From Cryobacterium sp. Y11 (GTDB taxonomy: Bacteria; Actinomycetota; Actinomycetes; Actinomycetales; Microbacteriaceae): a stretch of DNA of 64,000 nucleotides. The first letter of the stretch is position 1. Each line of letters begins with the position of its first letter. A program made the position numbers and the translations under genes. Below the pieces are notes generated by a model that searched no databases, was not told the origin of the DNA, and worked only from the letters and a program-made list of their open reading frames with translations. The stretch is from contig NZ_PJJO01000056.1 of assembly GCF_002929535.1 (NCBI RefSeq), positions 124,001 through 188,000 on the forward strand. Reading direction: 5' to 3'. Positions 34,567-42,175 of the stretch are shown one piece after another.

Positions 34567-35520
34567 CTAGTGTCGTGGTCCGTCCGGACGACCGGTCGGC
34601 CCATCCGAGCGGCCATCGCGGCCCTCACGCCCATCGGTGCCGCGCTTACGTAGGTATTTCTCGAACTCCTGGGCGATCGCCTCACCGCTCGCCTCCGGCG
34701 AGTCGACGGTGTCGCGGGCCTGCTCGAGCTGGGCGATGTACGCGGCCATTTCTTCGTCTTCACCGGCCAACACATCGATTCCGGTTTCCCAGTCAGCTGC
34801 CTCGGTGACGAGCGCGCCGCGAGGAATCACCACATCGATGACCTCTTCCAGCTTGTCGATCAGGGCGAGCATCGCCTTGGGCGACGGCGCATTGTGCACG
34901 TAGTGCGGAACGGATGCCCAAATCGACAGGCTGGGAATTCCCGCCTTCTCCGCGGCATCTGAGAGCACACTGAGAATCCCGACCGGACCCTCGTAGTTGC
35001 TGCGCTCAATCAGCAGTTCGCCGCGCACCTGGGCGTTGTCACTGGAGACGAAGATGGAAATCGGTCGGGTGTGTGGAACATCGGCGAGCATAGCCCCCAA
35101 AAAAACCACGCCGCTCACATCGGCCGCGAGGGCCGCGTCGAGAATTTCCGCGGCGAAACTCTTCCAGCTGCGCGACGGCTCGGTGCCGAGGAGTAGGTAA
35201 ATATTGCCGACGTTCGTGCCACTGACCCGAAGCTGGGCATCCTCGGCCAGGGGAACACTGGAGTTGATCGGCGCGGTCGGCCCGTACATGATGGCGCTCG
35301 GCCAGCTGATGGTGCGCACGCCGTCTTCATTGGTCGACACGGTCGGCCGATTGAATTGGTAGTCGAAATACAGCTCAGGATCGATCTCGGTGATGGTCTC
35401 AACGTCGAGCAGGTCTTTCAGGGCGCGAACAGCTCCCGTCGCGGCCTCACCGGCATCGTTCCAGCCTTCAAATGCGACGACGAGAAGCCTCCCGCCCAGA
35501 AATCCATTACCGTCTGTCAC
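34567..35520 (-). CDS. PAC2 family protein
   Basis: 317 residues of the PAC2 family, named for proteasome assembly chaperone 2. LLVVAFEGWNDAGEAATGA and VVFLGAMLADVPHTRP are the family blocks. The C-terminal 25 residues are a Gly/Arg/Asp-rich tail (GREGRDGRSDGPTGRPDG), probably disordered. GTG 35520 is preferred because GAGGAC precedes it by about 10 nt; a TTG five codons earlier overlaps that site. A TTTTTTTGGGGG run (35105-35094) lies within the gene. Its function in Actinobacteria is unknown, and no proteasome genes are in this window. Confidence 0.85.
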   Translation of the reverse strand: MTDGNGFLGGRLLVVAFEGWNDAGEAATGAVRALKDLLDVETITEIDPELYFDYQFNRPTVSTNEDGVRTISWPSAIMYGPTAPINSSVPLAEDAQLRVSGTNVGNIYLLLGTEPSRSWKSFAAEILDAALAADVSGVVFLGAMLADVPHTRPISIFVSSDNAQVRGELLIERSNYEGPVGILSVLSDAAEKAGIPSLSIWASVPHYVHNAPSPKAMLALIDKLEEVIDVVIPRGALVTEAADWETGIDVLAGEDEEMAAYIAQLEQARDTVDSPEASGEAIAQEFEKYLRKRGTDGREGRDGRSDGPTGRPDGPRH

Positions 35521-35600
35521 CGTGTTTGTCCTCAAATCTTGTGGCGTCCCACGCGGACGGCCTTAGTCAAGGATAGGCGGTGCCCCTAGACTTGAACCCC

Positions 35601-36389
35601 GTGAATGTTCCTGCGCTCCCGCTCCCCGCTCCCGCCACCCTTCCCGCCGCCGTATTGTGGGACATGGATGGCACCATTGTCGACACCGAACCGTATTGGA
35701 TGCAGGCCCAAACCGAGCTGGTCGCCTCCTGGGGTGGCGTGTGGACTCACGACGACGGCATGCTGATGGTCGGTTCCGGACTGTGGACTTCAGCGGCAAT
35801 CCTGCAATCTCGCGGTGTTGACCTGTCGACGGACGAGATCGTGGCTCGACTTACCGACCGAGTGCAGGAACAGCTCGCCGAGCACGGCGTTCCCTGGCGG
35901 CCAGGATCGCGCGAACTCCTACAGTCGCTGAAAGTTGCCGGGGTGCCAACTGCGCTTGTGACGATGTCGGTCGAACGCATGGCCCGCCAAATCATCGACC
36001 TCATCGATTTTCCAGCTTTCGACATCGTTGTCGCCGGCGACATGGTCGCCAACAGCAAGCCACATCCCGAGCCGTACCTGTTGGCCGCCGCCCGACTCGG
36101 CGTCGACCCGCGCCGGTGCATCGCCATTGAAGATTCTGCTCCCGGCGTCGCATCCGCAGTCGCGGCCGGTACCATCGCCATCGCAGTACCGCACCAGATC
36201 GACCTGCCCGACAGCGATTCGTACACCCGCTGGCCGACGCTGGTCGGCAGAACCATCGATGATCTCATCACCCTGTATCAGCAGTCGGCCACCGTCGACT
36301 CGACCAGCCCTGATTCGATCCACCCCGATCCCGATCCCGAGCTCGCGCCTCACGGGCGTGGCGATACCGAAAGTGCACCACGCGCATGA
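35601..36389 (+). CDS. HAD family hydrolase (beta-phosphoglucomutase/phosphatase-like)
   Basis: 262-residue HAD subfamily IA protein. Motif I is LWDMDGTIVDTEPYW, motif II ALVTMS, motif III lysine in ANSKPHPEPY and motif IV IEDSAPGVASA, with the alpha-helical C1 cap between I and II. TAGACT ends 8 nt before GTG 35601. The last 40 residues are a Pro/Asp-rich tail. ATGA overlap couples it to trmI, a conserved actinobacterial pair. Confidence 0.85.
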   Translation: MNVPALPLPAPATLPAAVLWDMDGTIVDTEPYWMQAQTELVASWGGVWTHDDGMLMVGSGLWTSAAILQSRGVDLSTDEIVARLTDRVQEQLAEHGVPWRPGSRELLQSLKVAGVPTALVTMSVERMARQIIDLIDFPAFDIVVAGDMVANSKPHPEPYLLAAARLGVDPRRCIAIEDSAPGVASAVAAGTIAIAVPHQIDLPDSDSYTRWPTLVGRTIDDLITLYQQSATVDSTSPDSIHPDPDPELAPHGRGDTESAPRA

Positions 36390-37387
36390 GCAGTAGCCAG
36401 ATCGTTCAGAACAGCGGCCCCTTTCGTGTCGGTGACCGAGTTCAACTCACCGGGCCGAAGGGGCGAATGAACACCATCACTTTGCAGGCCGGGCTCACCT
36501 TTCACACCCACCGTGGCATCCTGGCCCACGATGACATCATCGGCCAGCCCGACGGTTCGGTCGTGACCAATAACGTCGGCGTTGAACACCTGGCCTTGCG
36601 TCCGCTGCTGGTGGACTTCGTGATGAGCATGCCGCGAGGCGCGGCCATCATCTACCCGAAGGATGCCGCCCAAATTCTCGCGCAGGCCGACATCTTTCCC
36701 GGTGCCACCGTCGTTGAAGCCGGCGTTGGATCCGGTGCATTGTCGCTGTGGCTGCTGCGCGCTATCGGCCCGGCCGGCCGACTGGCATCCTTTGAACGCC
36801 GCGAAGAATTTGCCGACGTTGCGCGCGACAACATTGCGACGTTCCTCGGCGACGATCCCAGCAATTGGACCATCACCCTGGGCGACCTCGCTGATACCCT
36901 GCCGGAGACGATGCCGGCCGGAAGCGTCGACCGGGTGGTACTCGACATGCTGGCACCCTGGGAGTGCCTCGGCGCGGTCTCTGATGCGCTCAAGCCCGGC
37001 GGAGTCTTGCTCTGCTACGTCGCAACTGTGACGCAGCTCTCCCGGGTCGCCGAAGCCATTCGCGGTACCGGTTTTTACACCAATCCGGACTCCAACGAGA
37101 CCATGATCCGCGGCTGGCACGTCGAGGGTCTGGCGGTGCGTCCCGACCACCGAATGATCGGGCACACCGGCTTTCTCATCACGGCCCGCCGACTGGCGCC
37201 AGACACAATCCTGCCCGAGCTGAAACGACGTCCCTCAAAGACTGACTTCAGTGATGCCGACGTTGAGGCTTGGACCCCTGGAGCACTCGGCGAACGCAAC
37301 GTCAGCGCCAAGGTGATGCGGAAGCGCGTGCGCATAGCCGGCACGAGCGCGCAGCTCTCCAAGGCTCGCGACCTTGACGCCGGTTAG
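36386..37387 (+). CDS. trmI: tRNA (adenine-58-N1)-methyltransferase TrmI
   Basis: 333-residue class I methyltransferase forming m1A58 in tRNAs. An N-terminal beta-barrel (FRVGDRVQLTGPKGRMNTI) is followed by the SAM domain with VVEAGVGSGALSLWLLRAIG and LDMLAPWECL. It is the orthologue type of mycobacterial Rv2118c. It is translated with the upstream HAD gene. In many Actinobacteria the pupylation genes follow trmI, but here an FKBP lipoprotein comes next. Confidence 0.93.
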   Translation: MSSSQIVQNSGPFRVGDRVQLTGPKGRMNTITLQAGLTFHTHRGILAHDDIIGQPDGSVVTNNVGVEHLALRPLLVDFVMSMPRGAAIIYPKDAAQILAQADIFPGATVVEAGVGSGALSLWLLRAIGPAGRLASFERREEFADVARDNIATFLGDDPSNWTITLGDLADTLPETMPAGSVDRVVLDMLAPWECLGAVSDALKPGGVLLCYVATVTQLSRVAEAIRGTGFYTNPDSNETMIRGWHVEGLAVRPDHRMIGHTGFLITARRLAPDTILPELKRRPSKTDFSDADVEAWTPGALGERNVSAKVMRKRVRIAGTSAQLSKARDLDAG

Positions 37388-37485
37388 GATAGGCCCCGGC
37401 CCGTTGTGCCCGTACCACACAACACACCCCCACAAACCGCGCAGCACGTTCACGCTGCAGCAACCCCGTATCGAAAGAAGGACTT

Positions 37486-38451
37486 GTGCGCAAAGCATCC
37501 GCGCTGATCGTCACCGCCGGACTCGTGATGGCGGCACTCACCGCCTGCGCCAGCCCCGGCACAGCCGAGGCTTCGTGCACTGCGCCGATCGCCTCTGGTG
37601 CAGCATCAGAACTGGTCTCGGTTTCCGGCAAAATAGGTGAAGCTCCCGACGTCACCTTTCCGACCCCGCTGAAGTCGACGACAACGCAGGTTAGTCAGAT
37701 TATCGCCGGAAGCGGCACGAAGATGATGGCCGACCAGAAGCTGGCCATTGAGCTCAACGTCTATAACGCAACCACCGGCGACCTCATCCAGGCCGGCGCG
37801 TACGACGGCACTAACGTACTCAAGGTCGTGCTGAACGAGTCAACCCTGACGGGAATCGCAACGGGGCTGACCTGCTCACAGGTCGGCGAACGTGTGGCGA
37901 TCGTTGTCCCGCCGGCGGATGCGTTCGGTGCCGCAGGCAATGAGCAGCTCGCCATCCAACCGACGGACTCCCTCGTACTCGTCATCGACGTCGTGAAGGC
38001 TTTCCTGCTGCGCGCGGATGGCGTAGACCAGCCCGTAGCAAATGGCCTGCCGGCCGTCGTACTCGACGAAAACGGCACTCCTGGCATCGTCGTCCCCTCC
38101 GGTGACGCTCCCACCTCGCTCGAGATCGGGGTACTCAAGAAGGGCGACGGGGTCAAGGTAGCCGAAGGCGCGACCGTCACAGTGAACTACACCGGTGTTC
38201 TCTGGAAAGAGAAAACCGTCTTCGAATCCAGCTGGACTAATGGTTCCCCGGTCGAATTCGTCGCCGCCGTCGGATCCCAAACCCAGGCCGGGCTAATCGA
38301 GGGAATGGCCACAGCGCTCATTGGTCAGACCGTCGGCTCTCAGATCGTCGTCGTCATTCCGCCAGAGCAAGCCTATGGTGATACCGCAACCGCGACGATT
38401 CCAGCCAATTCCACCCTGGTCTTCGTTTTCGATATCCTCGGCGTCAACTGA
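37486..38451 (+). CDS. FKBP-type peptidyl-prolyl isomerase lipoprotein with two FKBP-like domains
   Basis: 321 residues. The lipobox LTAC (Cys21) follows a signal peptide. Residues about 65-165 are a degenerate FKBP-like domain (QKLAIELNVYNATTGDLIQAG ... AIVVPPADAFG). Residues about 210-321 are the better one (GATVTVNYTGVLWKEKTVFESS ... VVVIPPEQAYGD ... LVFVFDILGVN). It would fold exported proteins at the outer membrane face. GTG 37486 is preceded by AAGAAGGA. It lies directly upstream of pafBC, as in several Actinobacteria. Confidence 0.87.
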   Translation: MRKASALIVTAGLVMAALTACASPGTAEASCTAPIASGAASELVSVSGKIGEAPDVTFPTPLKSTTTQVSQIIAGSGTKMMADQKLAIELNVYNATTGDLIQAGAYDGTNVLKVVLNESTLTGIATGLTCSQVGERVAIVVPPADAFGAAGNEQLAIQPTDSLVLVIDVVKAFLLRADGVDQPVANGLPAVVLDENGTPGIVVPSGDAPTSLEIGVLKKGDGVKVAEGATVTVNYTGVLWKEKTVFESSWTNGSPVEFVAAVGSQTQAGLIEGMATALIGQTVGSQIVVVIPPEQAYGDTATATIPANSTLVFVFDILGVN

Positions 38452-38521
38452 CGTCCGGCCGCTCCGCCCGATGTGTGTGCACCGGGCGGACGACGCGACG
38501 GCTCCGTTCGGGGCGAAACGG

Positions 38522-38533
38522 TAGAATCACAGC
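38522..38533 (+). promoter_or_regulatory. -10 element giving a leaderless pafBC transcript
   Basis: TAGAAT (38522-38527) ends 6 nt before GTG 38534, so transcription would start at the start codon. No Shine-Dalgarno sequence is present. The RecA-NDp box expected for DNA-damage genes was looked for and matches only partially. Confidence 0.55.
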
Positions 38534-40738
38534 GTGACATCGATGCCTGCTCAGCCTGACCTACAGCCAAAAACGCCGCCGGACAAGATCGTAAACCCGG
38601 CACCGGCTAAGCCACGCCCGATCACGGCACCAGAGCGCCTGTTCAGTCTTGTTCTGGCACTCATCGCTACCGAGTCCGGGCTGACCAAGGCCGATATTCT
38701 CGCAAACGTGCAAGGCTATCGCCAGCGCTATGTGACCAACGGTGGCAATGACAGTCTCGAGCGTCAATTCGAACGTGACAAAGACGATATCCGCGAGTTG
38801 GGTATTCCGCTCGAGACGATCGAGCCGCCGGAGGAGCCGGGTAGCAATCACTCGCTTCGATACCGCATTCCGAAGGGGCTCTACGACCTGCCAGCTGATG
38901 TGACCTTCACGCCCGACGAGCTCGCGCTGCTCAAATTAGCAGGAACGGTCTGGCGCGAGGGGTCACTGTCTGGCGAGTCACGACGCGCCCTCATTAAATT
39001 GAACTCTCTCGGCGCCCCGTCAAGTGAGCCGGTGCTCGGCTACGCACCGCTTTTGCGCACCAAGGACGCAAGCTTCGAACCGCTCAGCAAGGCGCTGGAC
39101 CGCCGGCAAGCAGTCGCTTTTCTCTACCTCAAACCGGGCGACACCAAGCCGCGACGGCGCCAGGTCGCCCCCCGAGCGCTCGTGCAGCATGAGGGCCGCT
39201 GGCATCTCTTCGCAACGGATGAGATCGCTCACGCTTCGCGCACATTCCTGCTTTCGCGCATTGTCGGTACTGTCACCGTCTCATCGGGCGCTGTTGTAGC
39301 TAGCGGGGCATTCGCACTACACACTGACGGTGGAACGGACGAGGGCGCATCCATAGCGTCGACCGACAGTGCTCTCGCCCTCGCTGAGCTCAAGACCCTC
39401 TTCACGAGCAACATCGCGCACGTACTGGTAAAGCCCGGCAGCGACGCCGCTGTACGGCTGGGCACCCGTCAGGCCGCGCAAAATGACTCTGCCGAGAGAA
39501 ATCTTTCCGCTGACGCGGAAGATCCGACAGCACTCGAACTGCACTTCACCGACCTGAACGTGTTCGCAGACGAGCTCGCCAGCTTCGGGCCCGAGGTGTT
39601 TGTGGCCCATCCATTGACGCTCCGCACCGCCGTGAAAAGCCGGTTAATTATCGTGCGCGACCAACATGCTCGCGATCTCCCGGTGCGATCGAACCCTCGA
39701 GTCGTGCCGCGGCGCCGAACCAGCCTCAGCTCGCAACCGGCTAAAGCAATCGCAACGTCACACGTGGCCAGCGATCAGCTCACCCTGCTGCTCTCGCTGG
39801 TACCGTATCTGATTGATCAGGGACGTGTCACCGTCACCGAAGTGGCCGAGCATTTTGATCTGCCCCCGGACCGCGTCCGCGCCATGGTCAGCCTCATCGC
39901 CCTGTCTGGAATTCCCGGGGAGACTCGGCAGTACCTGCACGGCGACCTGTTCGACATCCTCTGGGATGAATTCGAGACCAACGACCGGATCGTGCTCACC
40001 CACCAGGTTGCCATCGACGACTCGCCGCGGTTCTCCGCTCGGGAAGCGGCCGCCCTGATTGCCGGGTTGCAATACCTCTCCGCACTTCCGCACAACGCCG
40101 ACACGAACGCGATCTCGTCCCTCATGGCCAAGTTGACCAGGGGAGCGTCTGCTCCGCCAACGCAACTTGCCGTAGCGCAGCGCGATGCCGGTTCCACCAT
40201 CGGCATCATGCAGGCCGGCCTGGCCAACGACAGGCAGGTGGAGTTCGATTATCTCAATGGTCGTGGCGAGCTGGAGCATCGCCGCGTCGACCCGATGCGC
40301 ATCGAATCTGTTGACAACGACTGGTACATGAGGGGCTGGTGCCACCTGCGTAACGCCGTGCGCACCTTCCGCCTTGACCGGATGAGTTCCCCAAGCATGA
40401 TTAGTACCCCGCGAAGCCACCACGGCGCCGAGTCCCTCCTGACGACCACTCTGTTCCAGGCGTCAGCCGAAGACCTCGACGTTCGTCTGGAACTGGCCAC
40501 CACGGCACTACCCCTGCTGGCCGATTATCGACCAGAGCGGTCGGAGCCCGTCGGCACCCGCACCCGCACCACGCTGCGCGTCGCGCACCCGCATGCGCTC
40601 AAACGGCTCGTCACCGGTCTGGCCGGTATCGTCACCGTCTTGGAACCCGCGCAGTCCCGCCGGATCGTCGCAGATTGGGCTGCTGCCGGGGTCGCACAAT
40701 ACGACGACGACCCCTCGTCGCTGTCCGGTGAGGGGTAG
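38534..40738 (+). CDS. pafBC: Fused PafB-PafC WYL-domain transcriptional regulator
   Basis: 734 residues, a natural fusion of two regulators that are separate genes in mycobacteria. Residues about 33-90 form the first winged HTH (PERLFSLVLALIATESGLTKADIL), followed by a WYL domain with VAFLYLKPGDTKPRRRQVAP and RWHLFATD. Residues about 415-470 form the second HTH (LTLLLSLVPYLIDQGRVTVTEVAEHF), followed by VEFDYLNGRGELEHRRVDPMRI and WYMRGWCH. PafBC controls the LexA-independent DNA-damage response; a fused form is known from Arthrobacter. It heads a run ending with tatA-tatC-helY. Its own transcript looks leaderless. Confidence 0.92.
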   Translation: MTSMPAQPDLQPKTPPDKIVNPAPAKPRPITAPERLFSLVLALIATESGLTKADILANVQGYRQRYVTNGGNDSLERQFERDKDDIRELGIPLETIEPPEEPGSNHSLRYRIPKGLYDLPADVTFTPDELALLKLAGTVWREGSLSGESRRALIKLNSLGAPSSEPVLGYAPLLRTKDASFEPLSKALDRRQAVAFLYLKPGDTKPRRRQVAPRALVQHEGRWHLFATDEIAHASRTFLLSRIVGTVTVSSGAVVASGAFALHTDGGTDEGASIASTDSALALAELKTLFTSNIAHVLVKPGSDAAVRLGTRQAAQNDSAERNLSADAEDPTALELHFTDLNVFADELASFGPEVFVAHPLTLRTAVKSRLIIVRDQHARDLPVRSNPRVVPRRRTSLSSQPAKAIATSHVASDQLTLLLSLVPYLIDQGRVTVTEVAEHFDLPPDRVRAMVSLIALSGIPGETRQYLHGDLFDILWDEFETNDRIVLTHQVAIDDSPRFSAREAAALIAGLQYLSALPHNADTNAISSLMAKLTRGASAPPTQLAVAQRDAGSTIGIMQAGLANDRQVEFDYLNGRGELEHRRVDPMRIESVDNDWYMRGWCHLRNAVRTFRLDRMSSPSMISTPRSHHGAESLLTTTLFQASAEDLDVRLELATTALPLLADYRPERSEPVGTRTRTTLRVAHPHALKRLVTGLAGIVTVLEPAQSRRIVADWAAAGVAQYDDDPSSLSGEG

Positions 40739-40741
40739 CGG

Positions 40742-41071
40742 ATGCCGTGGTGGTCGTGGTTCTTGATCTGGGGCGCGCTGGTGCTGGCCTTCCTCGGCAT
40801 GCTCGTCTGGTCCGCGGTCGGCCTGTATCGCAAAGCCCGGCGAGTTCTACGCGCCCTCGGCGACGTGACCGACCAGGTTGCTGCATTGGAACTCGCTGCA
40901 GACGTCTCCGCGCCCGTTCCACAACACTTGGCCGTGTTTGCCGATCCGGAGGAGCTGCACCATAACGCGCAGCGTCATCGAGCCGACCGTGAACACCACC
41001 GCCAGCTACGTCGCGATGCGCGGATCGTGCGAGGTAAGCTATTGCGAAACGCCCGCTATGTAACCCGCTGA
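40742..41071 (+). CDS. Small membrane-anchored protein between pafBC and tatA
   Basis: 109 residues: one N-terminal helix (WWSWFLIWGALVLAFLGMLVWSAVGLY) and a cytoplasmic tail rich in Arg, His and Glu that looks helical (DPEELHHNAQRHRADREHHRQL). It starts 3 bp after the pafBC stop, so it is surely co-transcribed. I do not recognise a named family. Position suggests a conserved actinobacterial companion of the Tat genes. Confidence 0.75.
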   Translation: MPWWSWFLIWGALVLAFLGMLVWSAVGLYRKARRVLRALGDVTDQVAALELAADVSAPVPQHLAVFADPEELHHNAQRHRADREHHRQLRRDARIVRGKLLRNARYVTR

Positions 41072-41090
41072 GACAAGAGGACATACCCTC

Positions 41091-41336
41091 ATGCTGCAAA
41101 ACCTGACCGGATGGCATTTCCTGATCATCCTCGTTGTTGTACTGCTCCTTTTTGGTGCTCCCAAGCTACCCGGACTCGCGCGTAGCCTCGGTCAGTCGAT
41201 GAAGATCTTCAAGAGTGAAATCAAGAGCGATAACGTCGATGCTGATCCCAATGCTCCGGCACAGTCGTCAGGAAACACCGCCGGCACTGACTCGTCGAAG
41301 ACCTCCGGCCCGACCGATACCGCAGCGAAGCCCTAG
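41091..41336 (+). CDS. tatA: Sec-independent translocase TatA
   Basis: 81 residues: a short N-terminal membrane helix (WHFLIILVVVLLLFGAPKLPGLARSLG) with the FG hinge, an amphipathic helix (SMKIFKSEIK) and an acidic/Ser/Thr-rich tail. It forms the protein-conducting oligomer of the Tat pathway for folded proteins such as the Rieske subunit encoded later in this window. AAGAGGAC precedes ATG 41091. tatC follows after 5 bp. No tatB is present locally. Confidence 0.95.
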   Translation: MLQNLTGWHFLIILVVVLLLFGAPKLPGLARSLGQSMKIFKSEIKSDNVDADPNAPAQSSGNTAGTDSSKTSGPTDTAAKP

Positions 41337-41341
41337 CCATC

Positions 41342-42136
41342 ATGGCGGTCCGCACCCGTCGGAGTTCACCCGTTGAAGGCAAGATGTCGCTGGGCCAGCA
41401 TCTGATCGAACTGCGCAAGCGTCTCTACTTCGCTGCCGCTGGTCTGTTGGTCGGCGCCATTGCTGGATGGTTTCTGTCGGACTTTGTCTGGGATCAGCTT
41501 CGTGAACCCATCTACGCCATCATCAATGCTCAGCATCGCAACGCGCAGATCAACTACCCCGACATTACGAGCGCCTTTGACCTGAAGCTCAAGATCTCGT
41601 TGTATGTCGGTTTGATCGTGTCCAGTCCGGTCTGGCTCTACCAGGTCTTCGCGTTTTTGGTCCCCGGGCTGACCCGTACGGAGAAAAAATACACCTTTGG
41701 CTTTCTATTCACGGCGATTCCGCTATTTCTGGCCGGCTGTGCAGCGGGGTGGATTGTTCTGCCGCACGTGGTAGAGCTTATGACGAGTTTTGCCCCGGTC
41801 GAGGACTCCGCTTTTATCAACGCGGCGGGCTACTTCGATTTCGTTCTCAAGCTCGTTGTCGCTATCGGTGTCGCCTTCGTGGTTCCGGTTTTCATCGTGC
41901 TTCTCAACTTCGCCGGGGTCATCAGCGCCCAATCGATCATCAAGTCATGGCGAATTGCCATTCTGGTCATCGTGTTGTTCACCGCGATCGCCACCCCACC
42001 CGCCGACGTCGTGTCGATGTTTATCCTGGCCATTCCCATGGTCATGTTGTACTTCACCGCCTACGGAATCGCTTGGCTGCACGACCGACATGTCGCCAAG
42101 AAGACACTCGCATTCGAGAAAGAACTGCCGCTCTAG
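41342..42136 (+). CDS. tatC: Sec-independent translocase TatC
   Basis: 264-residue six-helix membrane receptor for twin-arginine signals. MSLGQHLIELRKRLYFAAAG, SPVWLYQVFAFLVPGLTRTEKKY and AFVVPVFIVLLNFAGVI are hallmark stretches. It starts 5 bp after tatA. A short 40-bp gap leads to helY. Confidence 0.96.
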   Translation: MAVRTRRSSPVEGKMSLGQHLIELRKRLYFAAAGLLVGAIAGWFLSDFVWDQLREPIYAIINAQHRNAQINYPDITSAFDLKLKISLYVGLIVSSPVWLYQVFAFLVPGLTRTEKKYTFGFLFTAIPLFLAGCAAGWIVLPHVVELMTSFAPVEDSAFINAAGYFDFVLKLVVAIGVAFVVPVFIVLLNFAGVISAQSIIKSWRIAILVIVLFTAIATPPADVVSMFILAIPMVMLYFTAYGIAWLHDRHVAKKTLAFEKELPL

Positions 42137-42175
42137 TCTCGGCGAAACCGGGACGAAGCAATTGTTAGGAAACAC

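Noticed and set aside
38490..38533. RecA-NDp (PafBC-responsive) box upstream of pafBC
   Set aside because: The sequence at the right distance from TAGAAT matches the known TTGTCRGTG box at only about five of nine positions.
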